From positions 7,019,424 through 7,083,423 of the forward strand of contig JAJEKV010000053.1 of the NCBI GenBank assembly GCA_021234155.1: 64,000 nt of DNA. The letters are read 5' to 3'. The stretch is from Isoetes taiwanensis. Lineage: Eukaryota > Streptophyta > Lycopodiopsida > Isoetales > Isoetaceae. This document shows, piece by piece, positions 22,870-35,318 of the stretch. Position 1 is the stretch's first letter; each line of letters begins with the position of its first letter. The notes below the pieces were generated by a model. It was not told where the DNA came from, made no database searches, and was given only the letters and a program-made list of their open reading frames with translations. The translations under genes were made by a program, and so were the position numbers.

Positions 22870-23935
22870 GGTCACCGGGCACACTTGTTCGGGGCCTTGG
22901 TTGAACCCGGTCCTCCTCTATGGGGGCGAAGTGTGGGGGCCGGTGATATCCCTCACCACTTGGAACGATCTAGAGCAGTACAGAAGGCCTTCTTGGCCCG
23001 CACCTTTGGGAGTGAAATCCACGGTCCCATATCAGATCTTGCTCCAGAGACGGGCTTCCTTCCGTTATAGAGGTCGCTACTGAACGTCACATTATTTACT
23101 TCGAGGAAGGTGGTGGCTATGGATGAAGCGGCTGCCCAACCTTGCTTTGGCGGTGGCGATGGCCATAGCGACTCAAAGCCCTTCTTTGGAAAGACAAGCA
23201 AGCCCGGTGGTTCTCGCGATGGAATGTGCGAGGCACAGAGATGTGGACCAATGCATACACCGAAGGAATGCGCCGCCTTGAAGCGGTACTTGGATGCTTG
23301 CTTCATGGCCAAGCTTTGGGATGCAGAGGCCCTGTCACATGTCAAGGTGGCAAATTATCGACAGCCAGGTTAATCCCATGCTCACGAGGGGCCCACACCA
23401 CTACTTGCGCACCCATCTACCCATGAAAAAGCACTGTGGTGATTGCTTCCATTCGCGATAGGTGCACACCACCCGCGCATTGAGGCAGGGGAGATGGATT
23501 CGGGAGCAGCGTGAGGACAGATCTGTCGATCTTTGTCAGCGAGGCCATTGAGGATGAAAGTCACGCCCTCCGGGCTTTGTCCGTCATTTGAGCATATTCG
23601 GGCTCGGTATGCTCGGTTAGTTGTGCCCCATCGAGGCCCCCGCATGAGCTACCGAGCACGGCCTCTGTAGGCTTGTTGGGATCGTACCTCAGGGAGGTAA
23701 TGGATACGCGGACTTCAGTTATGCCCCCGTCCAGGCATTAACCTCAATTTGTACTTGTGATTATGTATATAATTATGCGATGTCAAAGATCCTTATTGCT
23801 ACTAAGATTTTTTCCCAAAACCCTTTGGCGGGGGTTTTAATCACGGTAGTATCGCTGCCGCTCTCTCTTTGTACTTGGGTCCCATAGGCCAGTTGGTCTT
23901 CGTGGACGATAAAATCATATTCTATTCTATTCTAT
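22870..23935 (+). mobile_element. Decayed LINE (non-LTR retrotransposon) 3' part
   Basis: Frame-hopping translation gives GRWIREQREDRSVDLCQRGH, EDESHAL and then a CPSFEHIRARYAR-like stretch. These match the C-terminal cysteine/histidine region after the reverse transcriptase seen in the better-preserved copy at 52.6-53.0 kb. The 3' end is TTCGTGGACGATAAAATCAT with a (TATTC)n tail at about 23920-23935. Several frameshifts and stops make it inactive. The 5' limit is uncertain. Confidence 0.6.
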
Positions 23936-25660
23936 TCCTATTTTGTCTTATGTTTAATTAACAAGTTGGTGGTTCGAGGGGGAAAAGGAAGCATAAGGAC
24001 CGGATGAAGTACAGATTATTCGGAGAGTAAATTTGTATGAGCTGCAAGCGATTTGGGAAAATACAATAGACAAAGATATGTAAGAACTTAATTGCCTTGG
24101 AATAACAGCTGTAAGAGAATAATGCGTAATGTATAATACCAATAAGAATAACATGATAAGAATGAATAAATGTTTTAATTTATAACTAGATGACCAAGGT
24201 AATTGTACCGGCTTGCTCCTTGAGATGGGACTTGCCTGGGAGGTGCTTGATGGAAGTTCCAGGCGGTTGCGGTCAGGGGACCCCATGGATTTTTAAGCAA
24301 GAAAAGCATAAGTTGGAGACTCCAGTCTGGAGGCGCAATTAATTGCTTAGCTATGGAAGTGGCTTTTAATATAAAAATATTAAAACCTTAGCTAAGGGTG
24401 CTTATATTCAATAATTGACACCTTGAGGTATGATCCCCCCTTCCACCCTCCTCCCCCCTCCCCATGTGACATACTTATAGAGCTAGCTAAAGTCATTTGG
24501 AAAAGATCAGAATCTTGGGCACCTTCGGCAAAAGAATGGTCTCTAAGCACATGTTTAGCACATATTTTAACGAACTTCACATGTTTTCATCATTGCATTA
24601 TCCCAGTGTTATCTTGGTCTTATGATTATGTATTTGGAACCTCCGGGGTCGGGCTTCTAGGTTCGGTGGCCTAGGTTGCTTCCGCATGTTCATGTGCATC
24701 TGTGTTCTATGTAGTATTCTTGTGCTCTATGGCACCGGGTGTATACGTAGTTCTCCTGGCAGGGATGCTACGTCACCTCTGTGACTCCATGGTAAGAGGT
24801 CCTCAAAGCGCCGGCGACGCGGGTCGGGAAGGGTATCGATACCAGGTCCACCCCCCACCAACTCCGCCAACGGGCTCGGAATGTGAGTGGCGGGCATTTT
24901 CTCGCTAATGGGGCCTCGCTTGTAGGTTGGCTGAGCTTCCCATTGTCCCGGAGCTTTGTTATGTTGTTTTGGTACTCTGGCTTTGTGTTTTTGCTCTTGA
25001 TGCTTATGATGTTTCTTCCTTGTCCTAGCACTGCACCATAGAATCTCGTATTTTGAATTGTTTATGTTCTTGTTATCCAAGATGCCAGAGTGTTTCCATG
25101 TATGCAGCAGCAGCTATGGGATCCCCACTTAGTCACGAGGACTAACCCCAGTGAGTGCATGTGCAGTGAACCCGCAAGGCAGCGGTCAAGTTGATGGTGG
25201 CAATGTGGCCGGGAATCGTGCTTGAGTTCTAGAGCTAGCAATTTCTGTTGATTTGCTCAGTGCTATGGTGCATGTATATTGATAACACATTGTAAATACT
25301 TGAACTGCTGATTTGCTCAATTAGAGCTTGGGATATATTAAGCTTATGATTATGATGTTAAATGCATGAGCAGGGTTGTCTGTTGAGTTTAGACTTTGGA
25401 TTTCAATTGCAAAGGAAGATTTAATTCTTCACCTGAATTCACGTTTGCATAAATCTAGCCCTGAGTTAGACAAGATCTCGAGTTGCCCGGAGGGTCAACT
25501 CGGCAATCTCGTCACACAGGAACACGTGTCCGAATGAGAATCGGGCGTACGTTATACGCTTGATGTGGAAGACAATAATAGGCCAGTATCTTTGTAATCA
25601 TACACTTTGTCAAGGTACTGTGTGCGTCCATAATGGCAGTCACCTGGTATTTAATTTAAA
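23936..25660. other. No supported gene
   Basis: Mixed sequence. The region near 24750-25230 is GC-richer and resembles retrotransposon leader DNA, but no domain, LTR pair or splice-consistent frame was found. Confidence 0.35.
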
Positions 25661-25664
25661 AGTT

Positions 25665-26299
25665 ATCATGTCCATGGGAATCATCATGAGGTGATTCCCT
25701 CGGATGGAATTATATGAGGGTGATTCCTTTCCATGGAATATATGATGGCGGTGATCCCTTCTCGAGGAATGTTTACCAGGTGATTCCACCAGTAGAAATA
25801 GTCGTTTCAATGGCTATGATTATCCCGTCTAGCGAACGGGCAGGATGCAGTTTTTAGGAGTTGTCAGGTGTCACGCCGATGCCTGGGTTCCCATCTTGTG
25901 GGGTGATTCCGTTGGATGGAATTCAGGGTGGTGATTCCTCCTCAAGGAATATAGTACCTGGTGATTCTATCGGGGGAGGGGGGATATCAGAAAATGTATT
26001 CCGTTTGGTGGAATATGCCACCAGATATTCCATGGGGGAGAATATTATAGTATGTGATTCAATTTGGCGGGATCAATGAAGAGCGATTTCATCGCGTGGA
26101 ATAAAAGGGTGGTGATTTCATCCGGTGGGATCTTGCGGATGTGATTCCTCAGGAGGTATCATTTGGACGGAGGATGCTGCATCACGACGGACGGCTTAGA
26201 TCGCTTAGAAAGCACCTAACGCTATGAAGTGCTTGAACATATCCCGTCCCTGGAGGGTTAGTGATTCCGTGGGAAGGTCGTCACCGCGATGGAATCACC
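25665..26299. repeat. Array of ATTCC-N7-GGAAT hyphenated palindromes
   Basis: Twelve or more 17-nt units share 5-nt inverted arms and a different 7-nt core each. Clear units: 25694-25710, 25723-25739, 25754-25770, 25783-25799, 25906-25922, 25934-25950, 25998-26014, 26027-26043, 26057-26073, 26086-26102, 26115-26131. Looser units lie at 25665, 25887, 25964, 26144 and 26264. Most are preceded by GTG or GGTG, and most start-to-start distances are 28-31 nt. The last element is reversed (GGAATCACC at 26291-26299). No ORF explains the pattern. Confidence 0.85.
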
Positions 26300-27455
26300 T
26301 AAACAAGGGTAAAGTTATTTTCACCCTTCTGGTAGCTTATGAAGGGGGCAACTTCTAAAAAATTAAAAGGCCTGGAAAATTAAAAGGCCTTGTCTTTTCA
26401 TGGGTGTCATATTTAATGCAATGGTTAAAACATATTAAAAAAAACCTTCACCATAGTTCTCCTTCTAGGGGTAACAATCTATTTTCTGCCAAAATCATTG
26501 GATAGGGTGTTTTCACTTAACGAATTACTTTCTCTAGCTCATATCCAAGTTTCACATACATACCGCTTGCATACTTCTTGCATTTAGCCTGTGCACACTA
26601 TACATTGCTTTTATGCTTGCATCACAGCAATAGGTCTCATTACCGATCATGATTTACACCAACGGAAAGTTTGCTTAGCAGGCTTTTTGCTCCCATATGC
26701 AATCACATGATGACACGTGTCCCCCTTTCAAACCCTGAAAGTGCATTACAATTGAATTCCAGAATGAAGTCCATAATGCATTCCAGACAAGTCCAGAATG
26801 CATTCCAGGATCAAGTTGAAAATACACACCAAAATAAAATTACACTTTGATTTCATAACACTTGGAATTTATATCAAAATTTTACAATTGCAGAATGATT
26901 AAGCTCTGAAAGCCACACTCAGATAACAATCAAAATTATCATTGCAAAGTCAATGAAAATTATCCTGAAAAGTCATAATCCAAGAAGCTTGCCCTCAAGA
27001 CTCTTTCGAAAGTAAAGCCTCAAAATTATCTTCATGATCTTCGTCAGGATCATCCATAAACACATCCACAACTCCCATTTCCTGGCTGACGTTTAAAGAA
27101 AGGGAGATTTTTGGTCCACAACATCCTCTTGACCTTTACACGGTTTTCCAGCCATAGTAGACTGGCAAAGGAAAAAAAACTTCAAAACACATAAGGCCAT
27201 TGCACAAAAGGGAACAAATAACCACTAAATTTTGAGCCATTACAACCTTTTCAAGAAAACAAGGCTCAAGAACCTGAAAAAAAAAACATCAAAAGAATGT
27301 TAGACGGACTAGATCTGAAGCTAACAGAAGAAAAAAATAGGAAAAGAACAAATATTTACCTAAAAGACTAAAATATGTCGTTCAAATGCACCAAATCCAG
27401 AAATAGCCTTCAATCGGTCAAATAGATCAGCATTTTTACAAGATTAAGCTGCTTA
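26300..27455. other. No supported gene
   Basis: AT-rich. CCAGAATG(A/C) and related strings recur near 26760-26810; otherwise nothing is recognised. Confidence 0.35.
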
Positions 27456-27456
27456 T

Positions 27457-27744
27457 TTACAATCCCCCTGAAACCCCCTTTGGTTTGGGTGCATATTCAC
27501 ACTAAGGGTTATTCCGCAACGAGAGCTGTCGGATGGGCATATTTGCCCTTTATTCCAAGTACCCCGTTTGTGGGGTATGCATGTACAAGTTTTTGTACAC
27601 GGTATATTGAGGTTTATAAAATACTATAAGATTTGAGGGAATGTACTTAATGGTGTTAATTTTGTACACGTATTGTAAGTTCTTAGGGGCTCTCGCTGCC
27701 CTACGTAACCCCCCGTGTGAATATGCACCCAAACCGGATTGTAA
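27457..27744. mobile_element. MITE-like inverted-repeat element, about 290 bp
   Basis: TTACAATCC at the left and GGATTGTAA at the right enclose 21-bp perfect inverted repeats at 27482-27502 and 27715-27735 (core TTTGGGTGCATATTCACA). The left end has 16 extra bases between the two parts. No coding capacity; no clear target duplication. Confidence 0.7.
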
Positions 27745-28984
27745 TTTAAAAATGTTAGATGCAATGGTTTAAGTTAATTAATGTTAATGGTAGTTATGTG
27801 TTAATTGTTGTATCAAAAAACTTTTTGGGCCCTTCGGGCCCTTAGGGAAACAAAGAGATGGCAACATCAACACACCACAACCATTGGCTGCGCACTTAAG
27901 GGTAAAACTAAAACCACAACCATGTAAACAATTTCAATGGCTATGATGTGATATGGCAACGTTCCCAACAAGATTACCTATATGGAAAACTTCTTCGGTT
28001 GCGAATTTGGTAGTGCCACCTCAATTTATAAGGTCTTGCCAATTTGGTAGTGCCCCTTACTTCATATGGGAATTAATAACTGAAAAGGTCACATGAAGGT
28101 CAACAAATATGAACATATTTTATTCCCTGAGTATTTAATAGCAGAGCAGGAAAAACTAGTCACTGTTTATGCTTCAGGAAAGAACATTAAATGTTGGTCC
28201 AAAGGATGCATTAAAACATCATCTATGGATATGGAAATGACGAGTAATATAAAAAAAAAAAAAATTGACAATGGTGACAAACCGTTGAACAGATAGATAA
28301 GTAAGAAGAAAATATGCAACACTGTAATATAAAGCCAAAGTGTAATGTGGAAATCAAGCCAAAATGTCTCAATAATCTGTTGAACTGCTTTACTCTATCT
28401 CTTAGAAATATCGTGTGCTTCTAAATAAGAATAATTTGGATGACTATGACTGGAGACTGAACCACCGGGAGCATAGGTGCTACACCCTCCCACACAGAAG
28501 ACAAGAATTTGGCTGCTTCCCCAAATCTTCTCACCATGCCACACTTACTAGATATGTAGCACAACTGGCCTAAACTGGAGTTGAAAAGCATAATGCAAAA
28601 TCCTCAAATTAATTGTTACAAAGAACCAAATAGGGGTGATGCACACTAGGTAGAATCAGATCTTTCCCTTTGCAATTATGTGGCTTTCCAAGACTATCTT
28701 GCAACTAAGCATACAGTTTGGTTTTAGAAATCTATTCAGTCCTTTTTCATTCAAAAGTACGTAGGTATTTTATATACATAGGCAGTTTGCCTCAAAACTT
28801 CTAGATCAACAAGAAGCTTAGAGCTAATCTTTTGCATAAACTGAGCTCTACAAAACTGCCATAAGTTAATCATAAAAGCTTGCATTAATTAAGCTCCTTC
28901 AATACCATATATCAACTCCAAACAACCTAAAAGCCTTCTTCAAAGGGTTGTTGCATCCTGCATCAGTTTGCAGATCCCAACAGA
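27745..28984. other. No supported gene
   Basis: AT-rich flank of the B3 fragment. A small GGGCCC-TTC-GGGCCC hairpin lies near 27828-27842. Confidence 0.35.
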
Positions 28985-29310
28985 TCAACCAGAAGAATCC
29001 CTTTGCCAGCTGATGTATAAATTTCTACTTTCGATATCCCTCTTAAAAGAAACCACGTCATTCACCTGCAAATTCTTTGCCTTAACAAACTTGCTCCAGC
29101 CTTTTGTAAAAATATAACTCTGTGAACTATCAAAATTACAGTATCTAAATTTCCAAATGCATTGCTTTTCGTCTATAAGAAGAAGCATCTTGCTTTTTCT
29201 TCTCCACAATTCCATCGCAAGGCAAATATGCTTCTGCATTGATTTTTGGAATGACGAGCCTGTTCAATCTAAGGTTGCTCCCTAAGGTAATTTCACCATT
29301 CCGAACGACT
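28985..29310 (-). pseudogene. B3 DNA-binding domain fragment (RAV-like)
   Basis: Plant B3 domains bind DNA in RAV, ARF and related transcription factors. The minus strand encodes GSNLRLNRLVIPKINAEAYL, matching the S-D-V-G-K-L-N-R-L-V-I-P-K start of the fold, then, in another frame, WKFRYCNFDSSQSYIFTKGW and KFVKAKNLQVNDVVSF, matching its second half. So the fold is nearly complete but a frameshift in an A-run near 29200 separates the halves, and no AP2 domain or other exon is seen. A stop follows the domain directly. Clear family, clear pseudogene unless the A-run is a sequencing error. Confidence 0.8.
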
Positions 29311-29975
29311 TGGCGAAGTCGAATTGCATTATGGAGCCCCCGCGATGGCCGAACGACAAAACATTCTGGTTTCTACATGGTCGCCCACAGAACGCTCCGC
29401 AGTTTGATAAGTTCCTCAGATCGGTCTTGGAATCTTTTGGACCTTTTTCGAAGAAGGGCCCTTGAACGAAAGATTCAACGGTCGGATAGGGGAACCGAGC
29501 TCCGGGAGGGTGGTCATTAGCGTACGACCCCCCGAGGGAGCGCTGCCAAGAAAGGCTGCCTCTGGAACTTTTTTGGGGCCCGCCTACTGGGGTTTGAACT
29601 CTCCCCTCTTGTGAGGCAGCCATGCAAGGTCCTGGCCTTGTTTGACTTGGGGAAGGTGCCAGCTCGGTTGCCCCACAAGGGGCTGCCCCGACCGTTCTAA
29701 TGCTAACCCTTTCATCTAGACCTTCTCCAAAACTTCCGAAAATTGGGCTGTGTGCTGGTGATAAATTAGGAAGCCAGCTGACAAAAAATCAGAATTTAAT
29801 TTCATACAATGCATTAATTAAAGCACAAGTTCATTATAATGGAAATTTTTTTAGTAAATTGGAATTTTTTTATTGTAGACCTTATGCAGGGGTTGTATAC
29901 ACGTGTACAATACCCGTATATCATACATATGATATGTACACTACATGAATATTTAGACATGTAGTGTACAATACA
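29311..29975. other. GC-rich stretch then AT-rich flank, unassigned
   Basis: 29311-29700 is GC-rich and unlike its neighbours. It contains a GAGTTCAAACC string on the minus strand like a Pol III B box, without a convincing A box. 29700-29975 is the left border region of family A. Confidence 0.3.
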
Positions 29976-30430
29976 TGCTATTCCCCTATACTTTGCCACA
30001 ATAGATTGTCAAAACTAGTGCACTAGACATCCAAATGCTTTGCCTCATTTCATAATAATAATAATAATTAAAAAAAAAAGGTATCGTCGTTACAGACGAA
30101 CACGTCATCATCATGTACTATAATGATGTATATAGACGTCATTGAACAAACTGTTATTCCCCTATACATTGCCACAATAAATGATCAAAAATAGTGTATT
30201 AGGCATCCAAACCCATGCCTCATTTCATAATAATAATAATTAAAAAAAAAAAAAAAGTATCGTCATTATAGACAAACACGTTGTTGTACACATAGTATAA
30301 CGACGTGTACATATGTCATTGAACAAACTGTTGTTCCCCTATACATTGCCACAATAAATAATCATAACTAGTCACTAGACATCCAAATCCATGTCTCATT
30401 TTATAATAACAATATAATAATAACTTAAAA
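29976..30430. repeat. 180-bp tandem units of family A (left part, copy 2)
   Basis: Three head-to-tail units of about 176-180 bp, each with CCCCTATACTTTGCCACAAT or close variants (29981, 30160, 30336), an A-run and TACAGACGAACACGTC. The last unit is almost identical to 5530-5710. The A-run at 30425-30437 is the left junction with the array. Confidence 0.8.
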
Positions 30431-30437
30431 AAAAAAA

Positions 30438-33400
30438 CCCCAAAAATCTGTTTCCAGACTTCCATCCTTGATAATTCCTACTGGAAATATCAAGTCTGCC
30501 TTTGGCAGCCTTAGGAAATTAACAGCTATTCTTTCCTAAGCCAGGATAAGGTCATAACACAATTATTTTGTACTTTATAACCAACATAAGAAATCTAATT
30601 GGTATCTTGAACATTTCATCATTAATACACAATTAGTGTGCCACAACATCCTTGTATTTCAAAGAAAGAGCATTTTCTACTATTTTCCAGAAACAGCCAA
30701 CTCTACACTGCCTTTTTCAAAATAGAATACACTATCTAAGCTATTGCATCATAACCATATAAGAATAATAGTAGAGACTTTTTGTATTCCAGAGATTGAA
30801 CTCATATGCTAAATTTCACAAATGTACAATTCTCAAAGCTTTAGTCAAGCTAATATACCAGATCTAAGCATTTTAACAAGTAAATTAACATGATCAAGTC
30901 TTTCTCATTGAGAAATAAAATCTCCATATTGGAACGAGCTTACTTGAAGTCCTTGCGAATCAAACCATAAGCTAAGAAACATCAAATCATGGAGCAAGAA
31001 ACCTGGTTACCTGCAGTAGAACCAAAGGACAGTTAGCCTTAATCAGGGTAAGAGCCTAAGCTACTAACAGGTAAGCAGTAGGTTTCTTGGGTATTCCCCT
31101 TCACCATGACTTTAATGGTACTAGTGTCAGTATGTAATCATTGAGAATAACTCAGATTCCCAGGGCTTATGAACAGCAAAATCATATACTGTCCTAATTA
31201 CCCAGCAGATTCTGCCTAGGATGTAGTCATAATTATCCAGCATATAGTCACACGGTACTCCCTTACCTTGGAGTCATATCTGAAGCCCAACTAATCATTT
31301 ATATTTACTATACACATACATCATTAGTACAGCAAGTGTAGTGCAATCCGTAACTTCCTATGCAATTGTATCAGCATAAACAACATTGAATACTCTGCTA
31401 TCACAGACCTGTTATTTTAAATTTTCAACAGCAAATGCATTATCTATCCAGCAATAGATTATATCCTGCCGATAGGATCCAGCAAATTCCAGCAGTACAT
31501 CTATCCATAGATCTGAGTACCAGCACCAGACCTAACATAGATAAAGCAACAAACAGCACCAAGTGGTATATTTTCCTAATCTACCATTTTCTTCTATCTA
31601 AAACATCTTTTTCTCTTATATCATGTATATTGTAGTGGATTTACTCCATTACTGCCTTAATATTAGTTGTGACGGTTCATTTTAGCACCATTATTTGCAG
31701 TCTCCATCCTCAAAGGCTCGTGCCCCTTCCATATTCATGTAAGCACCAGATCTAGCATTTTATCTATAATTTCTTCAAACATGAAACCATACAAGTCCCT
31801 TTATTCTATCTTTCCATCTATTGCATTTAAGCAATCTACATAATCTCTATGATTCTACTTAGCACCTGGCCAGCACTATTTTTCATATCTTAGCATTCTA
31901 CGTATAAAATTCTGCATAAATGCAAATAGGTTAGCATTAACCTGAATGATTTTCGCTCCAGAGGGCAATCCCTTGAGTTGTTTTGCTGCTGCTATATTTG
32001 CAGAATCGTCCTTTGTGTGACCATCAATGTAAGCAAGGATATCTTCATTTTCCTTGAACTTGGCTAGAAGCTCTTATTTCTCCGCTATAGCTATGCTACC
32101 TTCTGCATTCTTTCCCGTATTCTCATCATTCCCAACCGCTACCTTAGAAATTTCTAGCTCTTCAACTGATTTAACAGTGTTTCACAGCCTTCCGGAATGC
32201 CCAAATCTTAGCATCTATCTATAGGGGCTGGAATTAGTATCAAGCAGATGCCCCATTGCCGCATTTTATTCTGCCTCCCTGTCCTTAGCAAGGATTTACC
32301 ACACTGGTCGTGTACCTAGTTTTGCTTCTATATCTATGAATATTATCCAAAATTTCAAATACCATTTTCTTTTTCTTTTCTAGCTACTTCTCTTGCCAGA
32401 GAAGCGTACCTCTCCATCTTCTGACACTGTATGTATCAGCCGGAACCCTAAGTTACAGGTATCCGGAACCCTAAAGTGTAACCATTCGTAGCCACAAGTG
32501 TTTATTTTTGTTTTCATGTCCCTTAACACATGTACCATTTATTTATTCTCAAATTAGCCCCATTGGCCAAGGCATCTATAGTTATAAGCCCAAGGGTCCA
32601 ATTTTATAAAGGTCTTATGTGTCCACATATCTCAGGATTTATCCTTGGCATGCTAAGCCTCATGCCATACAGAATGTTTGCAGAATCCCATAGCCCTGTA
32701 TATAATTTCACTGACCATTGCCCAATCTTGTTGTATAATTAACAGCTTCTTATTTATGCATACCTTGTTTCCATGCACATCATAATCTTAGCACCAAATA
32801 TGGTCATATAATAAAAAATCCTCCCTCCGACCGTTGTTCGGGGGACCATTGCTAGTTTGGGTTTTTAGACAAAACCCACAACTACAATTTTCTGAAAAGG
32901 AGTGCAGGACCTTGTTGTAATGCAAAGGTCCCCCCTCCCTCACAATGCTTCCTTACTGCACTTTTTCTTCATGTATACAACAGCAAAGCAGATGGTTCCT
33001 ACTACTTACCTCAATGATTGTACGATATGTATCATATCCCATAGTTTGTGCAGCAGACCAAAATACTTGTAATCCTTCAAATTTCCATGGCAAACTGGTA
33101 TCGTTAGGAATTGTACAATAGTCCAGGAAAGTTGTTCTCTTGCAGCTCCATTGGAATATTCCTGCAAATCTCTGGGATATACTTTATTCCCTTGGCAAAA
33201 GCCAGAATCTTGGATATGATTTAACCCAAATGCCAAAATCTGGAATATGATTTATCTGGAATCTGGCAAATGCTTGTTTCGACAAATGTCACATTTTACT
33301 ACTATAGTAGCATTGAATGGCTATGACATTTGAGCCATACCTTGTCTATTGTTAGCTGGTAAATGATGTCCCAATCATCCATATTAGAGTATAGATTGGC

Positions 33401-33587
33401 GCTTATCAATTCCTTGTTCATGTTATTTGATGAACCCAAGTTCTTTGATCCAAAGGTTGAGCCCATCATCTTTGGCATCCACCTATATATTCATAATCAG
33501 AGGTATTAGAATAAGTTATCACCTGTAGTCCTTATGACCAAACCTGGTTTCTAGTATAACTAGAAAACTGAATTTAAAACAAAAAAA
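30438..33587 (-). repeat. Array copy A (3150 bp, full unit)
   Basis: First of six tandem copies of a gene-fragment unit, full length. Minus-strand exon-like pieces: 33341-33482 (KELISANLYSNMDDWDIIYQ), 33010-33161 (open through, phase matches), and about 31942-32170 (ENEDILAYIDGHTKDDSANI), the last with an in-frame TAA at 32074-32076. I do not recognise the protein. Plus-strand frames repeated in every copy are mirror frames and not genes. Confidence 0.85.
31942..32170 (-). pseudogene. Conserved exon of the array gene with an in-frame stop
   Basis: Reads VKSVEELEISKVAV, NDENTGKNAEGSIAIAEK, stop, ELLAKFKENEDILAYIDGHT, then AAAKQLKGLPSGAKIIQ and a donor. The frame is clean on both sides of the TAA and one base change from CAA would restore an open frame. 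All copies examined share the TAA (for example near 45018, 48135, 51515 and 55195), so it arose before the amplification. Lysine/glutamate-rich; family unknown. Confidence 0.6.
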
Positions 33588-35318
33588 CCCAAAAATCTGT
33601 TTCCAGACTTCCATCCTTGATAATTCCTACTGGAAATATCAAGTCTGCCTTTGGCAGCCTTAGGAAATTAACAGGTATTCTTTCCTAAGCCAGGATAAGG
33701 TCATAACACAATTATTTTGTACTTTATAACCAACATAAGAAATCTAATTGGTATCTTGAACATTTCATCATTAATACACAATTATTGTGCCACAACATCC
33801 TTGTATTTCAAAGAAAGAGCATTTTCTACTATTTTCCAGAAACAGCCAACTCTACACTGCCTTTTTCAAAATAGAATACACTGTCTAAGCTATTGCATCA
33901 TAACCATATAAGAATAATGGTAGAGACTTTTTGTATTCCAGAGATTGAACTCATATGCTAAATTTCACAAATGTACAATTCTCAAAGCTTTAGTCAAGCT
34001 AATATACCAGATCTAAGCATTTTAACAAGTAAATTAACATGATCAAGTCTTTCTCATTGAGAAATAAAATCTCCATATTGGAACGAGCTTACTTGAAGTC
34101 CTTGCGAATCAAACCATAAGCTAAGAAACATCAAAGCATGGAGCAAGAAACCTGGTTACCTGCAGTAGAACCAAAGGACAGTTAGCCTTAATCAGGGTAA
34201 GAGCCTAAGCTACTAACAGGTAAGCAGTAGGTTTCTTGGGTATTCCCCTTCACCATGACTTTAATGGTACTAGTGTCAGTATGTAATCATTGAGAATAAC
34301 TCATTCCTGTGGCTTATGAACAAAGAAAATCATATATCGGCCCTAATTACCCGGCAGATTCTGCCTAGGATGTAGTCATAATTATCCAGCATATAGTCAC
34401 ACGGTACTCCCTTACCTTGGAGTCATATCTGAAGCCCAACTAATCATTTATATTTACTATACACATACATCATTAGTGCAGCAAGTGTAGTGCAATCCGT
34501 AACTTCCTATGCAATTGTATCAACATAAACAGCATTGAATACTCTGCTATCACAGACCTGTTATTTTAAATTTTCAACAGCAAATGCATTATCTATTCAA
34601 AGAATAGATTATATCCGCCGATGGGATCCAAAGAAATTCCAAAGAAGATACATCTATCCATAGATCTCGAGTACCAAAGACTGGACCTAACATAGATAAA
34701 TAAAAGAACAAAGACCAAGTGGTATATTTTCCTAATCTACCATTTTCTTCTATCTAAAACATCTTTTTCTCTTATATCATGTATATTGTAGTGGATTTAC
34801 TCCATTACTGCCTTAATATTAGTTGTGACGGTTCATTTTAGCACCATTATTTGCAGTCTCCATCCTCAAAGGCTCGTGCCCCTTCCATATTCATGTAAGC
34901 ACCAGATCTAGCATTTTATCTATAATTTCTTCAAACATGAAACCATACAAGTCCCTTTATTCTATCTTTCCATCTATTGCATTTAAGCAATCTACATAAT
35001 CTCTATGATTCTACTTAGCACCTGGCCAGCACTATTTTTCATATCTTAGCATTCTACGTACAAAATTCTGCATAAATGCAAATAGGTTAGCATTAACCTG
35101 AATGATTTTCACTCCAGAGGGCAATCCCTTGAGTTGTTTTGCTGCTGCTATATTTGCAGAATCGTCCTTTGTGTGACCATCAATGTAAGCAAGGATATCT
35201 TCATTTTCCTTGAACTTGGCTAGAAGCTCTTATTTCTCCGCTATGGCTATGCTACCTTCTGCATTCTTTCCCGTATTCTCATCATTCCCAACCGTCACCT
35301 TAGAAATTTCTAGCTCTT
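33588..35318 (-). repeat. Array copy B, first part
   Basis: Collinear with copy A until TAGCTCTT at 35318, where the LTR of the 7.3-kb element begins. About 700 bp of the unit is missing before it resumes near 42660. Differences from copy A at 34590-34720 are mostly CAG/CTG to AAAG/CG-type replacements. Confidence 0.85.

Noticed and set aside
22446-22904. Overlapping frames of 87-134 codons on both strands
   Set aside because: GC-rich decayed sequence next to a LINE; neither frame has a motif.
25665-26299. CRISPR array or MADS-box CArG cluster
   Set aside because: Repeats are 5-nt arms with variable cores, in a plant genome; the core is 7 nt and not A/T, unlike a CArG or Mcm1-type site.
29560-29640. 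tRNA-derived SINE on the minus strand
   Set aside because: Only a B-box-like GAGTTCAAACC; no A box, tail or target duplication.
32074-32076. RNA editing of the conserved TAA
   Set aside because: Reverse U-to-C editing is known for organelle transcripts of some land plants, but this is an intron-containing nuclear repeat.
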